Counted from the first letter of the stretch, positions 1-12,274 are shown. The stretch is 64,000 nucleotides of DNA from Corythucha ciliata (GCA_038030265.1 CM075939.1:27881253-27945252); one strand, 5' to 3'. Program-made: numbers and translations. The notes: generated by a model not told the origin, from the sequence alone.

Positions 1-322
1 CGACCGAACCTTCGGTGGACCATCCGACGTACGGGAGGAACTTCCGAACCCCTTCCCCTCCACCATTCCACTTTACAGTCTTCCTTAATTTTCACTTTCG
101 TATTCAGATGTTTCAAGTTCAAATTGAATCGCACACGTCTCAAAAGTGACGGCGTCAGCTTGGAGTGAATGGAGTGGATGTGGAAAGTTTCACAAATTTA
201 TTCGCCCAACTGACATTTATTGGAGGAGGGCCGTGGGGTATTTTTAAAATGTAATTTAAAAAACATTTAGCGCTTCCCGTGAATGGTGACCAAACTAAAC
301 TTCGTTCCTCGGTTTTCTTACG

Positions 323-491
323 TATCGGTCGCGGTCAGGTTGCTAAGGAGGCTACACTGGTTGGTGGGCAAACGACCCCCCTTCACCATGTCACCATGAC
401 GACAACAACTGAGCAGTGATGATTGAACCAATTGAACTACTAAACTTTGTTTGCCTACCAACCAACCTGATACCCCTGACCGCGACCGATA
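323..491. repeat. Hairpin MITE-like repeat
   Basis: The left arm starting TATCGGTCGCGGTCAGG and containing GGTTGGTGGGCAAA is repeated in reverse complement at 445-491, making an inverted repeat with a short spacer. It has no coding content. The rest of 1-816 holds nothing recognised apart from a 17-bp match at about 135-152 to the 43-44 kb minisatellite. Confidence 0.6.
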
Positions 492-816
492 AGTTTCACT
501 CCCGTGGCTGAAGGCATCGTCAGAGAACTTTTTGGAGTTGTCTTTATTTTAAATAATAGACATGTGACGAATGGAGGGGTGTCAATTTCTTTTTGTTGAT
601 TAGAAAATTTGTTGTTGATGGCAACTGAGAATGTCTTCTGGTTTTCTTCTTTTCAAGTTTGCAATCAGTGGCCTTCAGGCATGTGGTACATGAATTCCTT
701 CATCTCTGTTGAAGTTTTCTTTTTTCTTTATTTCGAAGGCTTCTCGAATTTTTCGTTTCTTCTACGAACTTTCTATTGCCAGTATTTTGGTATCTTCAAA
801 TTTGATGACGTGTGAT

Positions 817-1031
817 TGTCCGCTGTACATGGAAAAGTTCGAAGAGAAAGCAATAGAAACAGCAACAATGAAACCAAGTCTATGGCTGCGCTACGTAGAC
901 GACACCTTCGTAATATGGCCACACAGGCTAGAGAATTTAAACACCTTTCTGGACCACTTGAATAATCAACATCGAAACATCAAATTCACCATGAAAATAG
1001 AAAATGAAAGACAACTTCCTTTTACCGACGT

Positions 1032-1033
<2 letters not shown>
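817..1033 (+). pseudogene. Penelope-like element reverse transcriptase fragment
   Basis: The translation from 823 reads LYMEKFEEKAIET, then LWLRYVDDTFVIWPH, then a segment ending LPFTDVL. YVDD (catalytic aspartates at about 898-903) in the context LRYVDDTFVIWPH is characteristic of the Penelope-like element (PLE) reverse transcriptase palm. About 70 residues survive, against roughly 800 in a full element. The fragment has no start or upstream fingers domain and ends abruptly at a run of about 37 T residues (1033-1069). It is a dead 5'- and 3'-truncated copy, distinct from the better preserved PLE at 62.4 kb. What is seen is the motif; the family assignment is established knowledge. Confidence 0.75.
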
Positions 1034-1074
<41 letters not shown>

Positions 1075-2759
1075 TAATAATGATAACTTTATTTGTACTG
1101 TGTACATTTCAGTTTTGCTAACAATATTATTAGTAGAACATGCAATTCTAATTCACATGTAACGTGTGAAGAGGTATGTATCCACTGATACGCCTCTTAT
1201 TAATAGGAACAAGTGCACTTTTTAAAAGCTAAGTCCTTTAATGTTTTGGCCAATCTCGCCGTCAAGCTTCTCTGAGTAGAAATAAATGTCGAATTACGAC
1301 AAAACTTGATATGCTGGCCAATTAACGATGATACCAAACAGCGACAGCCACAAAGCTCGACGTCTCACACTCAGTTCTTTAGTTCCTGGACATTAACGTG
1401 ACGTATTAGAAGGAAGTCCGAAAAGTCTCACAGTTGAGGTATTCTTACACACTCGGATGAACACTTCTGAATGGCACAATTTGACGTACCGAACCCAGTT
1501 AGTAAGTCTCCAACGACCCGAACCCGAAATTAAACAGGACCTCAACAGAAAGACAATTAAATGCCCTAAAAACTATTAACATGAACATTTGTCTGATGAA
1601 AAAAAGTGGTAAGATGGCCGCCGATAGGGAAGTGTGACGCCATGTCGATACCACCTAAAAATGGTAAGGTTCTACTGGCTCCAATACTCTAAATTCTGGA
1701 AATAAGTTGTGTGTGACTTAATTAAAAAGCTCTTTTTATATTTCTCTCTGATATTTAACCGAAGAAATTATTCTCAAAATATTCTCCTCTTTGTCAACCC
1801 TTTCCGGGAAGGTCCTGGATGGGTTAAAAGACTTCCTTCTTTTTATCGCTATGGTAACCATTTCAGGAATCTCTATTTCCACTGACTTCGAATTAACAAT
1901 GAGTTTTAATCAAATCAAGCATAGACCCCACACTTGCCGTCCTTCCACCCTCCTCTTACTTTGATTACTTTAGTAAATCAATTTGACAGGAAAGAGTTTC
2001 GAGGTTCAACGAGTTTTTTAGCGCTCTTTATTTCTACGAACTCCGTGTGATCCCTTAACGCTTCAGAGAGGGTTTTCCGTGCATTTCATTAATGAAAAAA
2101 AACAACAAACAAACATTATTGGTTCCATAGATTTTTTTACCACGTTTTCAGCTGCTGAAAACTCAGAGCCGCAGGTCTAATGTCTACCTGTTGACCGTTC
2201 TTCATTAAAAATACATTGGCCTAATACTTCTTTTTGACATGGTTCAACTACATTACTGGAGAATGAAGAGCTCAAAATTTGTACCATACACCGCAGATCT
2301 TTCGAAAACAGACAAGTTGCACATGTTTTCATAGGTTTAAGGGACATTTTGTCCTTGTTTGATTTTTATTTTGCACTGTCGTGGAAAACGCTGCCAAACG
2401 CCTTACAAGAAATTTCACTGAGTTTAAAAAATTATTGTTATGGTCGATATGTCGTAGTTCGTGCCTTAATTTCGCATTTCGTGAAATGACCATGATTTCA
2501 TGATGATGAGTCCAATTAATTCTACCAAAAATCTGCTGTAGGCTAAAAACAATATTAAACTTCGAAATGGTCAAAAACGCGACGCTTTTGTGACGCTGAT
2601 GTATGAACGTCAGAATTTCCCCATGTTTCAAAGAATTACTGTTTCGTCACAAGAGCTTTACAGATTTTCGCCACCCCACAAGAACTCCGTTTCTCAGCTT
2701 TCCAATTGTGTAATATCCATTTTATTTTATTTTATTTTTTTCCTTCGATGGGAAATTTT
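1034..2759. other. Unannotated intergenic DNA
   Basis: This stretch begins with a T-run (1033-1069) and is otherwise AT-rich, with no splice-flanked or motif-bearing coding sequence on either strand. I see no convincing RNA gene. Confidence 0.5.
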
Positions 2760-2769
2760 TATATAAAAA

Positions 2770-2990
2770 TAAATAATGCTACTTCCATAATCCCATAATT
2801 GTCCGTAGATAGGGTCATCTAAACACAATTAATGGATTAATTGCCGGACACATAAAGAAAAAGTCTCGGTAGGGCCCTTTTTAAACTGTTTTCTTTCTTT
2901 CTATTTCAAGCGCTAAAAAATGTTTGACCACAGGAAACGGTATTCCAAGCATCCAGGAGTTCGATCCTGGTTCTTTGGGAAAGGGGTTAA
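2770..2990 (+). repeat. Decayed copy of the tRNA-bearing palindromic family
   Basis: Bases 2800-2870 (TGTCCGTAGATAGGGTCATC, then TTGCCGGACACATAAAG) match the outer arm modules of the elements at 39.8-40.6 kb and 52.9-53.5 kb. Downstream at about 2950-2985 is a tRNA T-arm/B-box remnant (AGTTCGATCCTGG) followed by TTTGGGAA, like the 3' end of the tRNA-like bodies in those elements. The 5' half of the tRNA-like body is not recognisable. The order of arm then tRNA remnant is as expected for a degraded copy. Confidence 0.5.
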
Positions 2991-2999
2991 AAATATGAT

Positions 3000-3500
3000 T
3001 GAAATATTCACAAGTTTTATAAAGTTTCATGAATGGAAATTTGATGCACTTTTCCCGACCACCAGCTGCGAGAGAGGTGTTTTTCTAATAGGATAAAACG
3101 TAAAAAGGAGAGGGAACCGAAATGGTCTTTCCTGTTCTCATGAATATGAATATCGATGACAATGTGAATCACGCGGATCACGTAGAACGTGACGCTCTAA
3201 TTTTATTTTTTGCAAGCACTAGCGTATGAATGCGTGCACCCTGAGGAAACCCCGTGCTTTCAACAATCTTCTGTTTTAGAACGACCTTGGAATGCTGTGT
3301 AAAGGACTCAGTATATACTGTTATACTCAGTATTACAGGTCCTTTCGAGAAAACACTATACGTCGCATCTTGCTCTATAAAATCTATAAATGGCCTCGCG
3401 GCAAAGTTTCGTAGCGCATCAAGAACCAACTGTTGAAAGCACTCACGCTTTGTCATTCTCGTGGATATTTATCCCCTATTCCGCTAGCTAGTATTCATTA
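3000..3500. other. Unannotated intergenic DNA
   Basis: I see no recognisable coding, RNA or terminal-repeat structure here. The open frames overlap on both strands and carry no known motif. Confidence 0.4.
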
Positions 3501-3504
3501 CTAT

Positions 3505-3620
3505 AGCCTGTCCACTAGTGATGGACTCTCACCCGCCCTCAAGTTTTGTGGAATGAGCTTGCCCTTGGCCCCGTCAACTAAAAATCACACCGCTGCCACC
3601 ATTCGGATAATAAAAATGAG
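3505..3620. repeat. Partial Tc1-type MITE, same family as 54921-55186
   Basis: The segment CTGTCCACTAGTGATGGACT, followed by CTCACCCGCCCTCAAG and GTGGAATGAGCTTGCCC, aligns with the left half of the MITE at 54921 (CTGTCCACTTAAAGAGGGGC and so on). Only one end is evident here. It is non-coding. Confidence 0.55.
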
Positions 3621-3798
3621 TTAGTCCAAAAATCAACGTGGAGGTGAAGGCGGTGGTGAGGGAAGACATCCAAAAATTTGGTAACCCAACCCAATCAATC
3701 CTGTATCCGTAATTGAATGAAAGTAACGCTTGTCGACCCAGCAAGTACCAAAGGACGGCAATCATGGGATCGTTCGCCCCTCCCCCTCCCGAGTAACA

Positions 3799-4026
3799 CT
3801 AATAGGGATAAGGCTCTAAAAGTGCCTACGAGTACTGACAGTCGCCATGTTTGGTCCCCCCTCTCCGTATGCAGATCGAATTGATTTAATATCTCTCATT
3901 CGCTGCTGCGGTCGAGTAGGTTACGCTCATCAGCCAATCTAAGCCCTTCTCTTCTCTAAAGTACCACATTATGGTGGATATTGACAGTACCTGTGTGTAA
4001 CTATATAGGTTCTCTAATAGGGATAA
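3799..4026. mobile_element. MITE with long flanking direct repeat (AGAGAACC family, copy I)
   Basis: The element (about 3812-4013) is flanked by an exact 13-bp direct repeat CTAATAGGGATAA at 3799-3811 and 4014-4026. Internally it carries GCCATGTTTGGTCCC and GGTACCTGTGTGTAACTATA, signatures shared with copies at 16.15 kb and 60.74 kb. Its two ends read GGCTCTAAAAGTGCC and, in reverse complement, AGAACCTATATAG. Because the family terminus is AGAGAACC, two bases are ambiguous and the duplication is 11-13 bp. There is no coding capacity. Confidence 0.7.
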
Positions 4027-5048
4027 CGTTAAGTGTACCATCAAGTCACCTCGAGAAGCGGAATTAAATGTAATAACATTTTAAAATATATCTGGATTCC
4101 CGTCTTTGTTCACTGATAATATGGATGAGTCTGCTTAATGGTTTATCTATTATACACTACATAGTTGGGCAGCACCTCTTTTCCTATAGCACCTATTTAT
4201 TAAAGTACCTATTTTCTTCTATTTTCGAAGACTATTTCTTTCAAACTAGAAATACATATTACACGGAGCCGCTTCAATCAAAAGCAGTCACCAAAAATAC
4301 CCTCAGAGTCCTTGACATTCTCCTGCGTCCTGCTGTTCACTCGTCGTCATAAACGTTATTGTTGGTGACAGCGAAAGGAGAAAGGGTTTTTATTTTCCAT
4401 TCAGCAGAAAAATCATAAAGGTTTCATTCCTCTGATCAATACAAAATCTACTCATTCTCCGCCACATCGCCTTTTCCAAAACCAATCGCTGGACCTGAAA
4501 ATATCCAGCAGTAATAGAATCCCCCCTTCCCTTTCCACAAACAATATCTAGATATTCTCACTCAGAATTGTGAGAGAATCGTGAATGCCCCAGGGTTGCG
4601 TAGTTTAGAATTTCGTGATGACAGATATGACAGGACAGATCTCTTCCCAGTCCCCTATCAACTTTCGTATTGATATACATATACGTGTATATGTATATAT
4701 GCAAATGAATCAGTAAGCGGAAAGGAGCGAAAAATGTTTGATTAAACGCATTTTCATATTTAGTAAGTGTTTCTGCCCAGGGTCTCGAGTGAAGACCGTT
4801 CAGCTGCTCATCTCCACAGCTTCTACTGTATTCGATTATGTTAATGAGACTAGAAAGGAGAGGTATTTATGTCCCCCTAATGAATAGAACTCGTGATCTT
4901 CTCAGGTGGAGATAATAGTGTCCTGATATAATTAGTGAACGTTGTTAGTAGCGCTCGCCATAATTATATTATACTTGATGTCTGATGTCTCCTCATATAC
5001 CCACACAAATTTGTGTAACATTTGCGTGGGAAAAAGGATTATCCTAAC
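4027..5048. other. Unannotated intergenic DNA
   Basis: I see no recognisable gene. A short TATA/ATACGTGTATAT palindromic run lies near 4670-4700. The rest is AT-rich sequence without terminal repeats I can pair. Confidence 0.4.
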
Positions 5049-5180
5049 AGGGAACTTGCATGAATCAGTGCGTCTGGTGAATTTGAAATAATTTTATTTC
5101 AAAGTTCTTCAGGAGGGGATGAATGGTGCGAGAATTAATGACGGTATTTTTAACTTGTGAAGTATTTTAAGGAACTCCAA
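5049..5180. repeat. Partial copy of the GGGGAACTTGCA foldback family
   Basis: AGGGAACTTGCATGAATC, then TTCAAAGTTCTTCAGGAGGG and GATGAATGGTGCGA, match the left part of the foldback at 47.64-48.21 kb in the same order. A gypsy LTR begins about 17 bp downstream, so this copy probably served as the target for that insertion. Confidence 0.6.
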
Positions 5181-5196
5181 TGGTAAATGTCCACTT

Positions 5197-5356
5197 TGTA
5201 GTGTAACGATTGGCGCCTTCTCCACCGAGGAAGGTTTGAGTGAGGCTGGTTGTGCTCCCCAAAACCATGAGGTTGCTGGGATTTTGTCCTGAATAAAGTG
5301 TTTGTCGAGTTATAAGTCCGGGGTAATTATTCATTCAGTGAATTTTGCACATTACA
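5197..5356 (+). mobile_element. Putative 5' LTR of a Ty3/gypsy element
   Basis: The candidate LTR runs from TGTAGTGTAACG (5197) to TTACA (5356), giving TG...CA termini and 160 bp, with an internal AATAAA at about 5293. It is followed directly by TTTGGCGACGAGTCGG, the kind of sequence found at the LTR/primer-binding junction of arthropod gypsy elements. No second copy was found in the window, so the LTR boundaries are inferred from one end only. Confidence 0.5.
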
Positions 5357-5396
5357 TTTGGCGACGAGTCGGATCCGGACTTGTGTGTGTAAAGAT

Positions 5397-8371
5397 GTGC
5401 CGCAAACAAAGACGATGAAAATCAACTTATCGTAACGCCGAAGAAATAGAGAAGGACGCCGCCTCTACAAGTGAGAGTGTTGTCACAGATCCTTGGGCCC
5501 CAGACCCAGTATCTAGTGTATCAAGTATTCGTATAAGTGGGGACCATTGGTAGTATTTCCCCATTTGTAGCCTAGCCGGTGAGGAGTCATTCGAAAACTA
5601 CCTCGAACGTTTAGAGGCGTTCTTCAAGATCAACCAGTTGCCGGAAGCTTCCGGAAGAGTCAGTAAGCGACTTCACCGTCGCTATCAAGGAAATGGCCAT
5701 GTCATGCAATTTTGGGGATTTTATCGACTAAGCTTGTCGTGATTGCCCTGTCGTTGGTCTTTCACCTTGTCGGCCATGATTCGCCTTTTGATCGGAGAGC
5801 CCACGTTGACTATCAACGAGGCGTGCAAAATTGTTGTGGATGTGTCCGCAGTACAACGCGAGGTCCGAACCGTCAAGAGCGATGTGGTTCAGACGGCCGA
5901 GTGTTCGAAGGTGTCTTCGAACACGAACAAGACACCAGTAAGTTGCCAGTTTTCTCATCAAGGAAGAGGGAATGTTAACGGTGTGGCCGGAAACACCAAT
6001 CGTCGGATTGCCCAGCGCAGAGCTTAATTTGTTTCTCCTGTGAGAAAAATGGCCACACAGCCAGGGTGTGCCGCTCTCAGTCGTCCGCATCAGCTGTGTA
6101 CGTTTTTCATAGTAACTCTTCTGGGCCAGGTAACAGTACATCTTTGACAGTGCGTATTTTTTCCGTTAGTTCGAAAAGTTTTGTGGATTTTGAAGTAGAC
6201 ACTGCGGCTGTTCTTACTCTGATACGCTGATTCCCCATCGAATTTTCCTGGATATGTGTCCTAAAAAATACGTTTATCGCCGTCAATCTGCATGCTTTCA
6301 ACGGCTAACGGTGAAAACCTTGAGGTGGTCGCTCTTTCCTATCTCAAACAAATCAGGGTTGGTAATAAAACCTTAGATATTTCGATCCTTGTCACTGATC
6401 TCCACCTTCTTCGACCCCTGTTAGGACGTGATAGGTTAGAGAAAATAAGCCCTGCATGAGTGGAGGAATTTGTTGACGCTCTCCTTATCCACGATTCTCG
6501 CGCTTGATGATGGGGTGAACGTTATTGATTTTGCTAATTTACGGACAGTGGAGCTAAATTCCCAAACACTGACCCTGCAAGTAACAAGGACCCAATCGCT
6601 GGCGTGGAAGTAAATATAGAGCTTAAGTACGATGCCTGCCCAGTATTTCAAAAGCATTATAACGTTCCATTTGCTTTAAGAGATTCTGTCGAAAAGGAGC
6701 TCAAAAATCTGGAAGGTCAGAGTATGGTTGAAAAAGTTGGCCAAAGTAAATAGGCCTCTCCCGTAGTTTCGGAGCCGAAGAAATCTGGTGATATTATAGG
6801 ATCTGCGGCAATTCAAAAAATACTTTAAATAAGAAACACAAGCTTGATTCCCATCCCCTCCCACTAACGGATGAAATATTTCAAAAATTGCATGAATGCA
6901 AATATTTCTGTAAAATCGACTCGAGGAATGCTTACTTACAGCTGAAGGTAGTAGAATCCAGTCGAAAATATCTCACGGTTATAACACGCATTGGTTTGTT
7001 TCAGTACACAAGATTGGTTTTTGGCATTTCGTTCGCCCCATTTATTTTTCAGTCGGTCATAGACAAGATGATTGAGGGAATCCCCAGAACCTATGCAGTT
7101 TCCTCGACGACATCATCTGCGGAGGCGAAAGTCTTGAAGAGTGCCAGGAGTTTCTGTTGAAAATCTTCGAACTTCTCAATAAATTCAATGTAAAACTTAT
7201 AATTTCGAAGAATGTGAGTGGTTTTCGACTTCAATGTCATTTTAGGGGTACGTCATTGACAGTGCGAGGGATTGCGTACGTGCCCAAATAAAAGTAAAGC
7301 ACTTCAGAATGCACCCAGTCCCACAAATACCACTGATTGTGAGTTGAAACTTTGAAAGCTTATTTGGGGCTTGTTAACGCCATCTAATAACGTATAGTAC
7401 TATGTAACTCCTCCCTTCATCCCTACTACATTATTTTATACCTTCTGAGTGGGAGCGGGCGAACTTTATCTCTATGTGGCAACTCGAAACTGCCCTTTTC
7501 CCTTTTCTCTATTCGCGCCGCTCGGGATTGAGGACTGTCGACCTACGCTGTGTTCGCACATTGTTGCCATTCACGAAATTATCATTTTCATTCAATTAAG
7601 TTAACCGCTGGCCGTAAGTAATTTAAGTTAAACCAATAACCATCTATTCTTCTTGGCAATGTATAACACCCCCCCCCCCCAATTTCCTGACCAGGGTCAA
7701 TCAATTCACCTTCTGTACGCCTATATTTCTACTTCTACTATACTGTACCGTTGTACATATTCAGCATCTCGAAGTCGCACCGCAATAAATTCGCACGATT
7801 ATTTGGTCTCGGTTTATTGTCGACTTATCACCCACATCGAAGACGTGAATTTGTCCGGCCGTGAAAAGGATCAACTTACAGGATTGTTCCTTTCAGCTAA
7901 TAATTCAATACCCTCGGGAATCGGGTAAGAGTTTTCGTTTCCCTTCTCGGCGTATACAGGGCTGTTAAATTTTTTTAATCGTTTTATGAAGTGTCCAGCT
8001 GATGTATTAGAACCACTTCATAATCTTTTGAGGAAAGACATCAATTGAAATTGGTCGGACGAGTGTCAACAGTCGTTCCAAAAGTCAAAGCATCTTATTT
8101 CTGAAAAATTTTTGCTGGTCCTGTTTAATCCCTCTCTACCCGTGGTCCTCACCGCGGACAGTTGTTCTTACGGCGTCGGTGCCGTTCTCTGCCACATCAT
8201 TGATGGCCAAGAAGTGCCAGTAGCTTTCGCAACTGCCTCGCTCAATGCTGCTCAAAAAAAATACAGGCAACTGGATGGTGGAGGCCTTCACTTTAGTTTT
8301 TGATGTTACCAAATTCCAAAAGTTTCTTTTAGGCAAACAATTCGTCTTAGTCACGGTTATGAACCATCACT
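5397..8371 (+). pseudogene. Decayed Ty3/gypsy gag-pol
   Basis: Fragments occur in canonical gag-protease-RT-RNase H order. A gag segment includes YLERLEAFFKINQLPE at about 5600. A zinc knuckle CFSCEKNGHTARVC (6030-6071) fits CX2CX4HX4C exactly. The protease active site is degraded to VDTAAVLT (about 6190). RT blocks include KYDACPVFQKHYNVPF, KIDSRNAYLQL (about 6905-6940), YTRLVFGISFAPFIFQ, and FLDDIICGG after a frameshift (about 7105). RNase H shows ADSCSYGVGAVLCH (about 8155-8195). Several stop codons and frameshifts and a roughly 600-bp insertion (7366-7965) disrupt it. Integrase and a 3' LTR are absent, with coding similarity fading at about 8371. It is non-functional. Family identity is established from motif order; the boundaries are inferred. 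Confidence 0.85.
7366..7965. mobile_element. Insertion splitting the gypsy RT/RNase H region
   Basis: Gypsy similarity stops near GGGGCTTGTTAA (7360-7370) and resumes at about 7963 with LNFFNRFMKCPADVLEPLH. The intervening sequence has no gypsy similarity, holds a C-run (7671-7680), and begins TGTTAACGCC, which could be an LTR start. No matching end or second copy was found, so its nature is undetermined. Confidence 0.45.
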
Positions 8372-8478
8372 GAGGAAAAAAAAGGATTAATAATCACCGG
8401 AATTACGGTTACCATTACCGATTCAAAACGTTTTATCTCAGCCGACCGTTCTGTTACTGTTTGAAAACGGTTAAATAC

Positions 8479-9781
8479 GGGTGATTCAGGAGGAGATGCA
8501 TATACTGAAGTATGTTGTAGTACTAAGTATTTGCGACCAAAATCACCCTATGAGCATAGGGTCGCAAATGCTTTCCTTCTGAGATACATGTACAATTGTG
8601 TTGTTTCAGTGACTGCCTACTTTTTCTCCAAAAACTCGATTTCACGGCCGAACCGCTGGGCTTAGAAAAAAACTGTTGACGTTTTTGAAAAGAGCACAAA
8701 ATTTCACTTCGGAAAACGGTGCTCTGCATCGCTGTAAACGTCCCTCAGTATTTTTTATGATTTTTCAAATATTACGAAAGTTACTTTTTTGAAATTTCTC
8801 CTACAATTCAGCGACTGTTTTCTGCCAAATTTACAATGCTTCCAGTATGGTCCCAATATCAGAAAAACATGCCCGTTTTGTGAGCTATCCAATGACCTCC
8901 TCAAAAGTGAAGTTGGTCCAATTTTGAGAGAGATATCACTCATAAAATCCGAAAAAACAAGGTGTAAAAGAGCAAAATCAGTAAGTTTGTCCCAGTAAAA
9001 AAGTGTCCCCTTAAAAGTACTATTGCGCCTTACGGAAGGCAATTATTGCTTGGGATTCAATCCGATAATATCCCTTTAGTGCAAAAAATTAAAAACCAGC
9101 CCCCCCCCACCATCTTTTTCGGAACCGAAAATAATGAGTTGGGGGGGGGGGGCAATTCGTCGTTTTTTGCGTTTAAGTGACATTTTCGAAGTAAATTCCA
9201 AGCAATATTTGCCTTTCGTAAGTACAATGGTACGTTTAAGGTACATAAAGACAATTTCTTTATCGGGACAAACATGCTGATTTTGCACGTTTACACCTTG
9301 TTTTTTCGGATTTCATGTGTGATATCTCTCTCAAAATTGTACCAACTTCAATTTTGAGGAGGTCATTGGAAAGCTCACAAAACGGGCATGTTTTTCTGAT
9401 ATTGGGACCATATTGGAAGCACTGTAAATTTGGCAGAAAACAGTCGCTGAATTATAGGAGAAATTTCAAAAAAGTAACTTTCGTCATATTTGAAAAATCA
9501 TAAAAAATACTGAGGAACGTTTACAGCGATGCAGAGCACCGTTTTCCGAAGTGAAATTTTGTGCTCTTTTCAAAAACGTCAACAGTTTTTTTCTAAGCCC
9601 AGCGGTTCGGCCGTGAAATCGAGTTTTTGGAGAAAAAGTAGACAGTCACTGAAACAACACAATTGTACGTGTATCTCAGAAGGAAAGCGTTTGCGACCCT
9701 ATGCTCGTAGGGTGATTTTGGTCGCAAATACTTAGTACTACAACATACTTCAGTATATGCATCTCCTCCTGAATCACCCTG
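8479..9781. mobile_element. 1.3-kb foldback element, CAGGGTGATTC ends
   Basis: Essentially the whole segment is one palindrome. GGGTGATTCAGGAGGAGATG at 8479 pairs with its complement ending CACCCTG at 9781, and pairing continues inward to an apex near 9122, where CCCCCCCC (about 9102) faces GGGGGGGGGG (about 9140). A TA dinucleotide flanks both ends, as for Tc1/mariner-type MITEs. Apparent open frames on the two strands are mirror images and encode no known domain. The start of an independent fragment of the same family appears at 59.43 kb. Confidence 0.85.
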
Positions 9782-9925
9782 TATAGTACGGTATTTTAAA
9801 CCGATTCCTTATTAAACAAGTAAACTTTTTTATCTTTTACTAAATTACTGACTGGAATGTAATGGTTACAGAGCCCAATGTTGTTTTTACCGAATGTAAT
9901 AGTAGTCGTTACCGATCCTAAAGTT

Positions 9926-10217
9926 AATAGGGAGTTATTGCCTAAGCGTTTGACGTTTAACGTTAACGGTTATGTGACGTCACAATAAGCACCACACACG
10001 CTTAAAGTTCAGTATGGAGAGGTTTTTTATGAATTCATTTGAAGCAATTAAGTACATCCTTAATCATATCATGTGTTCATATTTTAGCGTCACTCTTAAT
10101 TGCAATAACTCTTCTTCCACCGGTCCGGCTCTTCTTTCCGGTTTATCGGTTACACTTATGATGAAGTCACATAACCGTAAACGTTAAGCGTCAAACGGTT
10201 ATGCAATAACTCCCTAA
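9926..10217. mobile_element. Foldback MITE, GGGAGTTATTGC ends
   Basis: GGGAGTTATTGCCTAAGCG at the left pairs with CGGTTATGCAATAACTCCC at the right, and inner blocks (TTTGACG, AACGGTTATGTGACGTCA) pair too. The flanks read TAATA on both sides, a possible 5-bp duplication. It is non-coding. Confidence 0.7.
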
Positions 10218-10474
10218 TAGCACAAGATCCGCAGGTTCACTTTACCAATTTAAAGGGTAACCAATAAAGCATTCGGTATTTTTTATCGACGTGTCGTTAC
10301 TCTTTACTGTATAGACATGGTGTTTTTCACCTATCACTTCGTGAATATAAGACCCTTCCCTTCAGGTGAAAATAACTTCTCTTGTCGTACCTTTCACTAG
10401 CAGCCAGAATAGTTTGCCCTTTTCGGACGACATTCCACCCTTCCTCATAGTAAAACCAATTGTTTTTCTCACCT

Positions 10475-10660
10475 ACCAGCTATACGTTTTTTGCTCGTCC
10501 ACTCAGTGGCTCTCTCATCACCAGCTTCCTTATTTTAAAACTTGTAACGAGGGAAATAATTTTTCTAACGCACGCGTTAAAAGTTACAGAATAAGGGAAC
10601 TAGTGATGGTAGAGCCACTGAGTGAGTGGACCCGTAAAAAACGCATAGTGGGTAATGTCA
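10475..10660. repeat. Short inverted repeat (MITE-like)
   Basis: TATACGTTTTTTGCTCGTCCACTCAGTGGCTCT on the left is mirrored by AGAGCCACTGAGTGAGTGGACC and AAAAAACGCATA on the right (long runs abbreviated in part here). The open frame that spans it is a by-product of the palindrome. Confidence 0.55.
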
Positions 10661-12270
10661 ACAAATATTTAGTTTCATTATGAATGCTCTAAACTTACAG
10701 CCCAATAGCAATTAATAACGTACGGACACATTGAAGAAGATTTTTGGTTGGTGGACAAGTGGAGGTTGACCTTTTTTGAAAAATTAAAATGTCCTGAATG
10801 GCACAACTTTGGAATGACAGCTGTGGTCTGAACCCGTCTCGGGGTGAGGAGAGAATTTCGTTCACCTTGCACGTTGTAAGAGCCCTTTGTAGCCCGCAGG
10901 TGTTTTCGTTACGACGATCTCCGGCGAACTATTCAAGTATTCACCTTCTCCGGGCATTCAATGACGGCAATGTCCTTTCTGTTCTCTAGTACTTTATACT
11001 ATGTATGACGTATATCTCTGAGCCTCTACCGCTGTGTATTAATGAAAATAATTTGAAAATTAATAAAGGAGTAAGGAGGGGTGGGGGAAGCCAGTTTGAA
11101 TACAAACATGAAGCTGATCCCACGCGAAACAGTTCGCTTAAAAATCGTTTTCAAATGGGGTAAAATGAACTTGAACATTATTAGAGAATTTGTCAGTCTC
11201 ATACGGACGACTACGGATAATCGCATACAGTGGAGATTCGGAGTAAGTTTAGTATTTATAGTCGTCACCTTCATGTTTCACTCATACCTATCTAAAACTA
11301 ATGACTCTCAAAATAGAAAGGCCGATTTCAAACTCTTATGGAGTAAAGCCGCGTTTACATCAGGCACGGCGTGTGAGCATTTACTTGGAGGTTAACTGAG
11401 CCAATAGAGCCATCCCAGGTGAGGCATGTGTCAACTGCCAAGTCAAATAGTCCCGGATTCTAATTATTGGGCGAATCACCTTCCCCTACTTCACCGAATC
11501 TGCGGTCTCCGTGTTGATTGCCTTGGGCATGGCTTTGGAAGACCCTTGGTTCTTCGGTTTGCATAGCGTAAAACATTACGTTTTAGAGCGTATGGCTTCT
11601 GAGTCAGTAATTTTAAGTAGTATTTTTGCCGTAGTTGCAGTTCGATGCTCTAAAGTCGAATCTATGACCACCGCCTTATAAAAACAAGGAAACGAGCTAT
11701 TTCGAGTATTTGTTTGGTTCAAATCATTTTTTTTTTTTTTTAATATGGTGTATCTGTTACCGGGTACGTTGTGAATCAAGGAATCACGAGAATTACTAAC
11801 GCTTGACGTACAAGGGTTGACATTTATACGTAGTTTTCATCAATGTTATTTTTAATCTGGCTTTGAGCTGACTTCAAGGTGACTAAACTCTTCTATAGTT
11901 TCCCCCTGCCGATCAGGTGGGAGCGGTCCGTCAGGGTGACGATACCAGCAGTCGTTTACTCCCGATTGCTCACCCTAGAGCAGCAGAGCAAGTTAATTTT
12001 GAAATCTAAGTTTATGAATTCTTAAAAATCACAACCCAATAACAAATTAATAATGTAATGAGTCCAGTGCAAAGGCGGTTGTGATTGCTCGTGACGTAGG
12101 CGAAGGACAGTAATGGCCGAAGATCTGCGGCACCTATAGAAAGTTTAATCACCTTGGCTGACTTACTATTTCAAGCCTTTGTTGATGGACGGTTTTTTTC
12201 TAATTGCCATTCACGGGCATATTTACACATTCAAATGGTGGCTTGTGCTATATCATTCCTATTTCACATT
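10661..12270. other. Unannotated DNA upstream of receptor exon
   Basis: I recognise no exon, RNA gene or paired terminal repeat here. The receptor's TM1-TM3 exons, expected upstream, were not found here or elsewhere in 1-12270, so they are probably beyond the left edge of the window. Confidence 0.4.
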
Positions 12271-12274
12271 ACAG

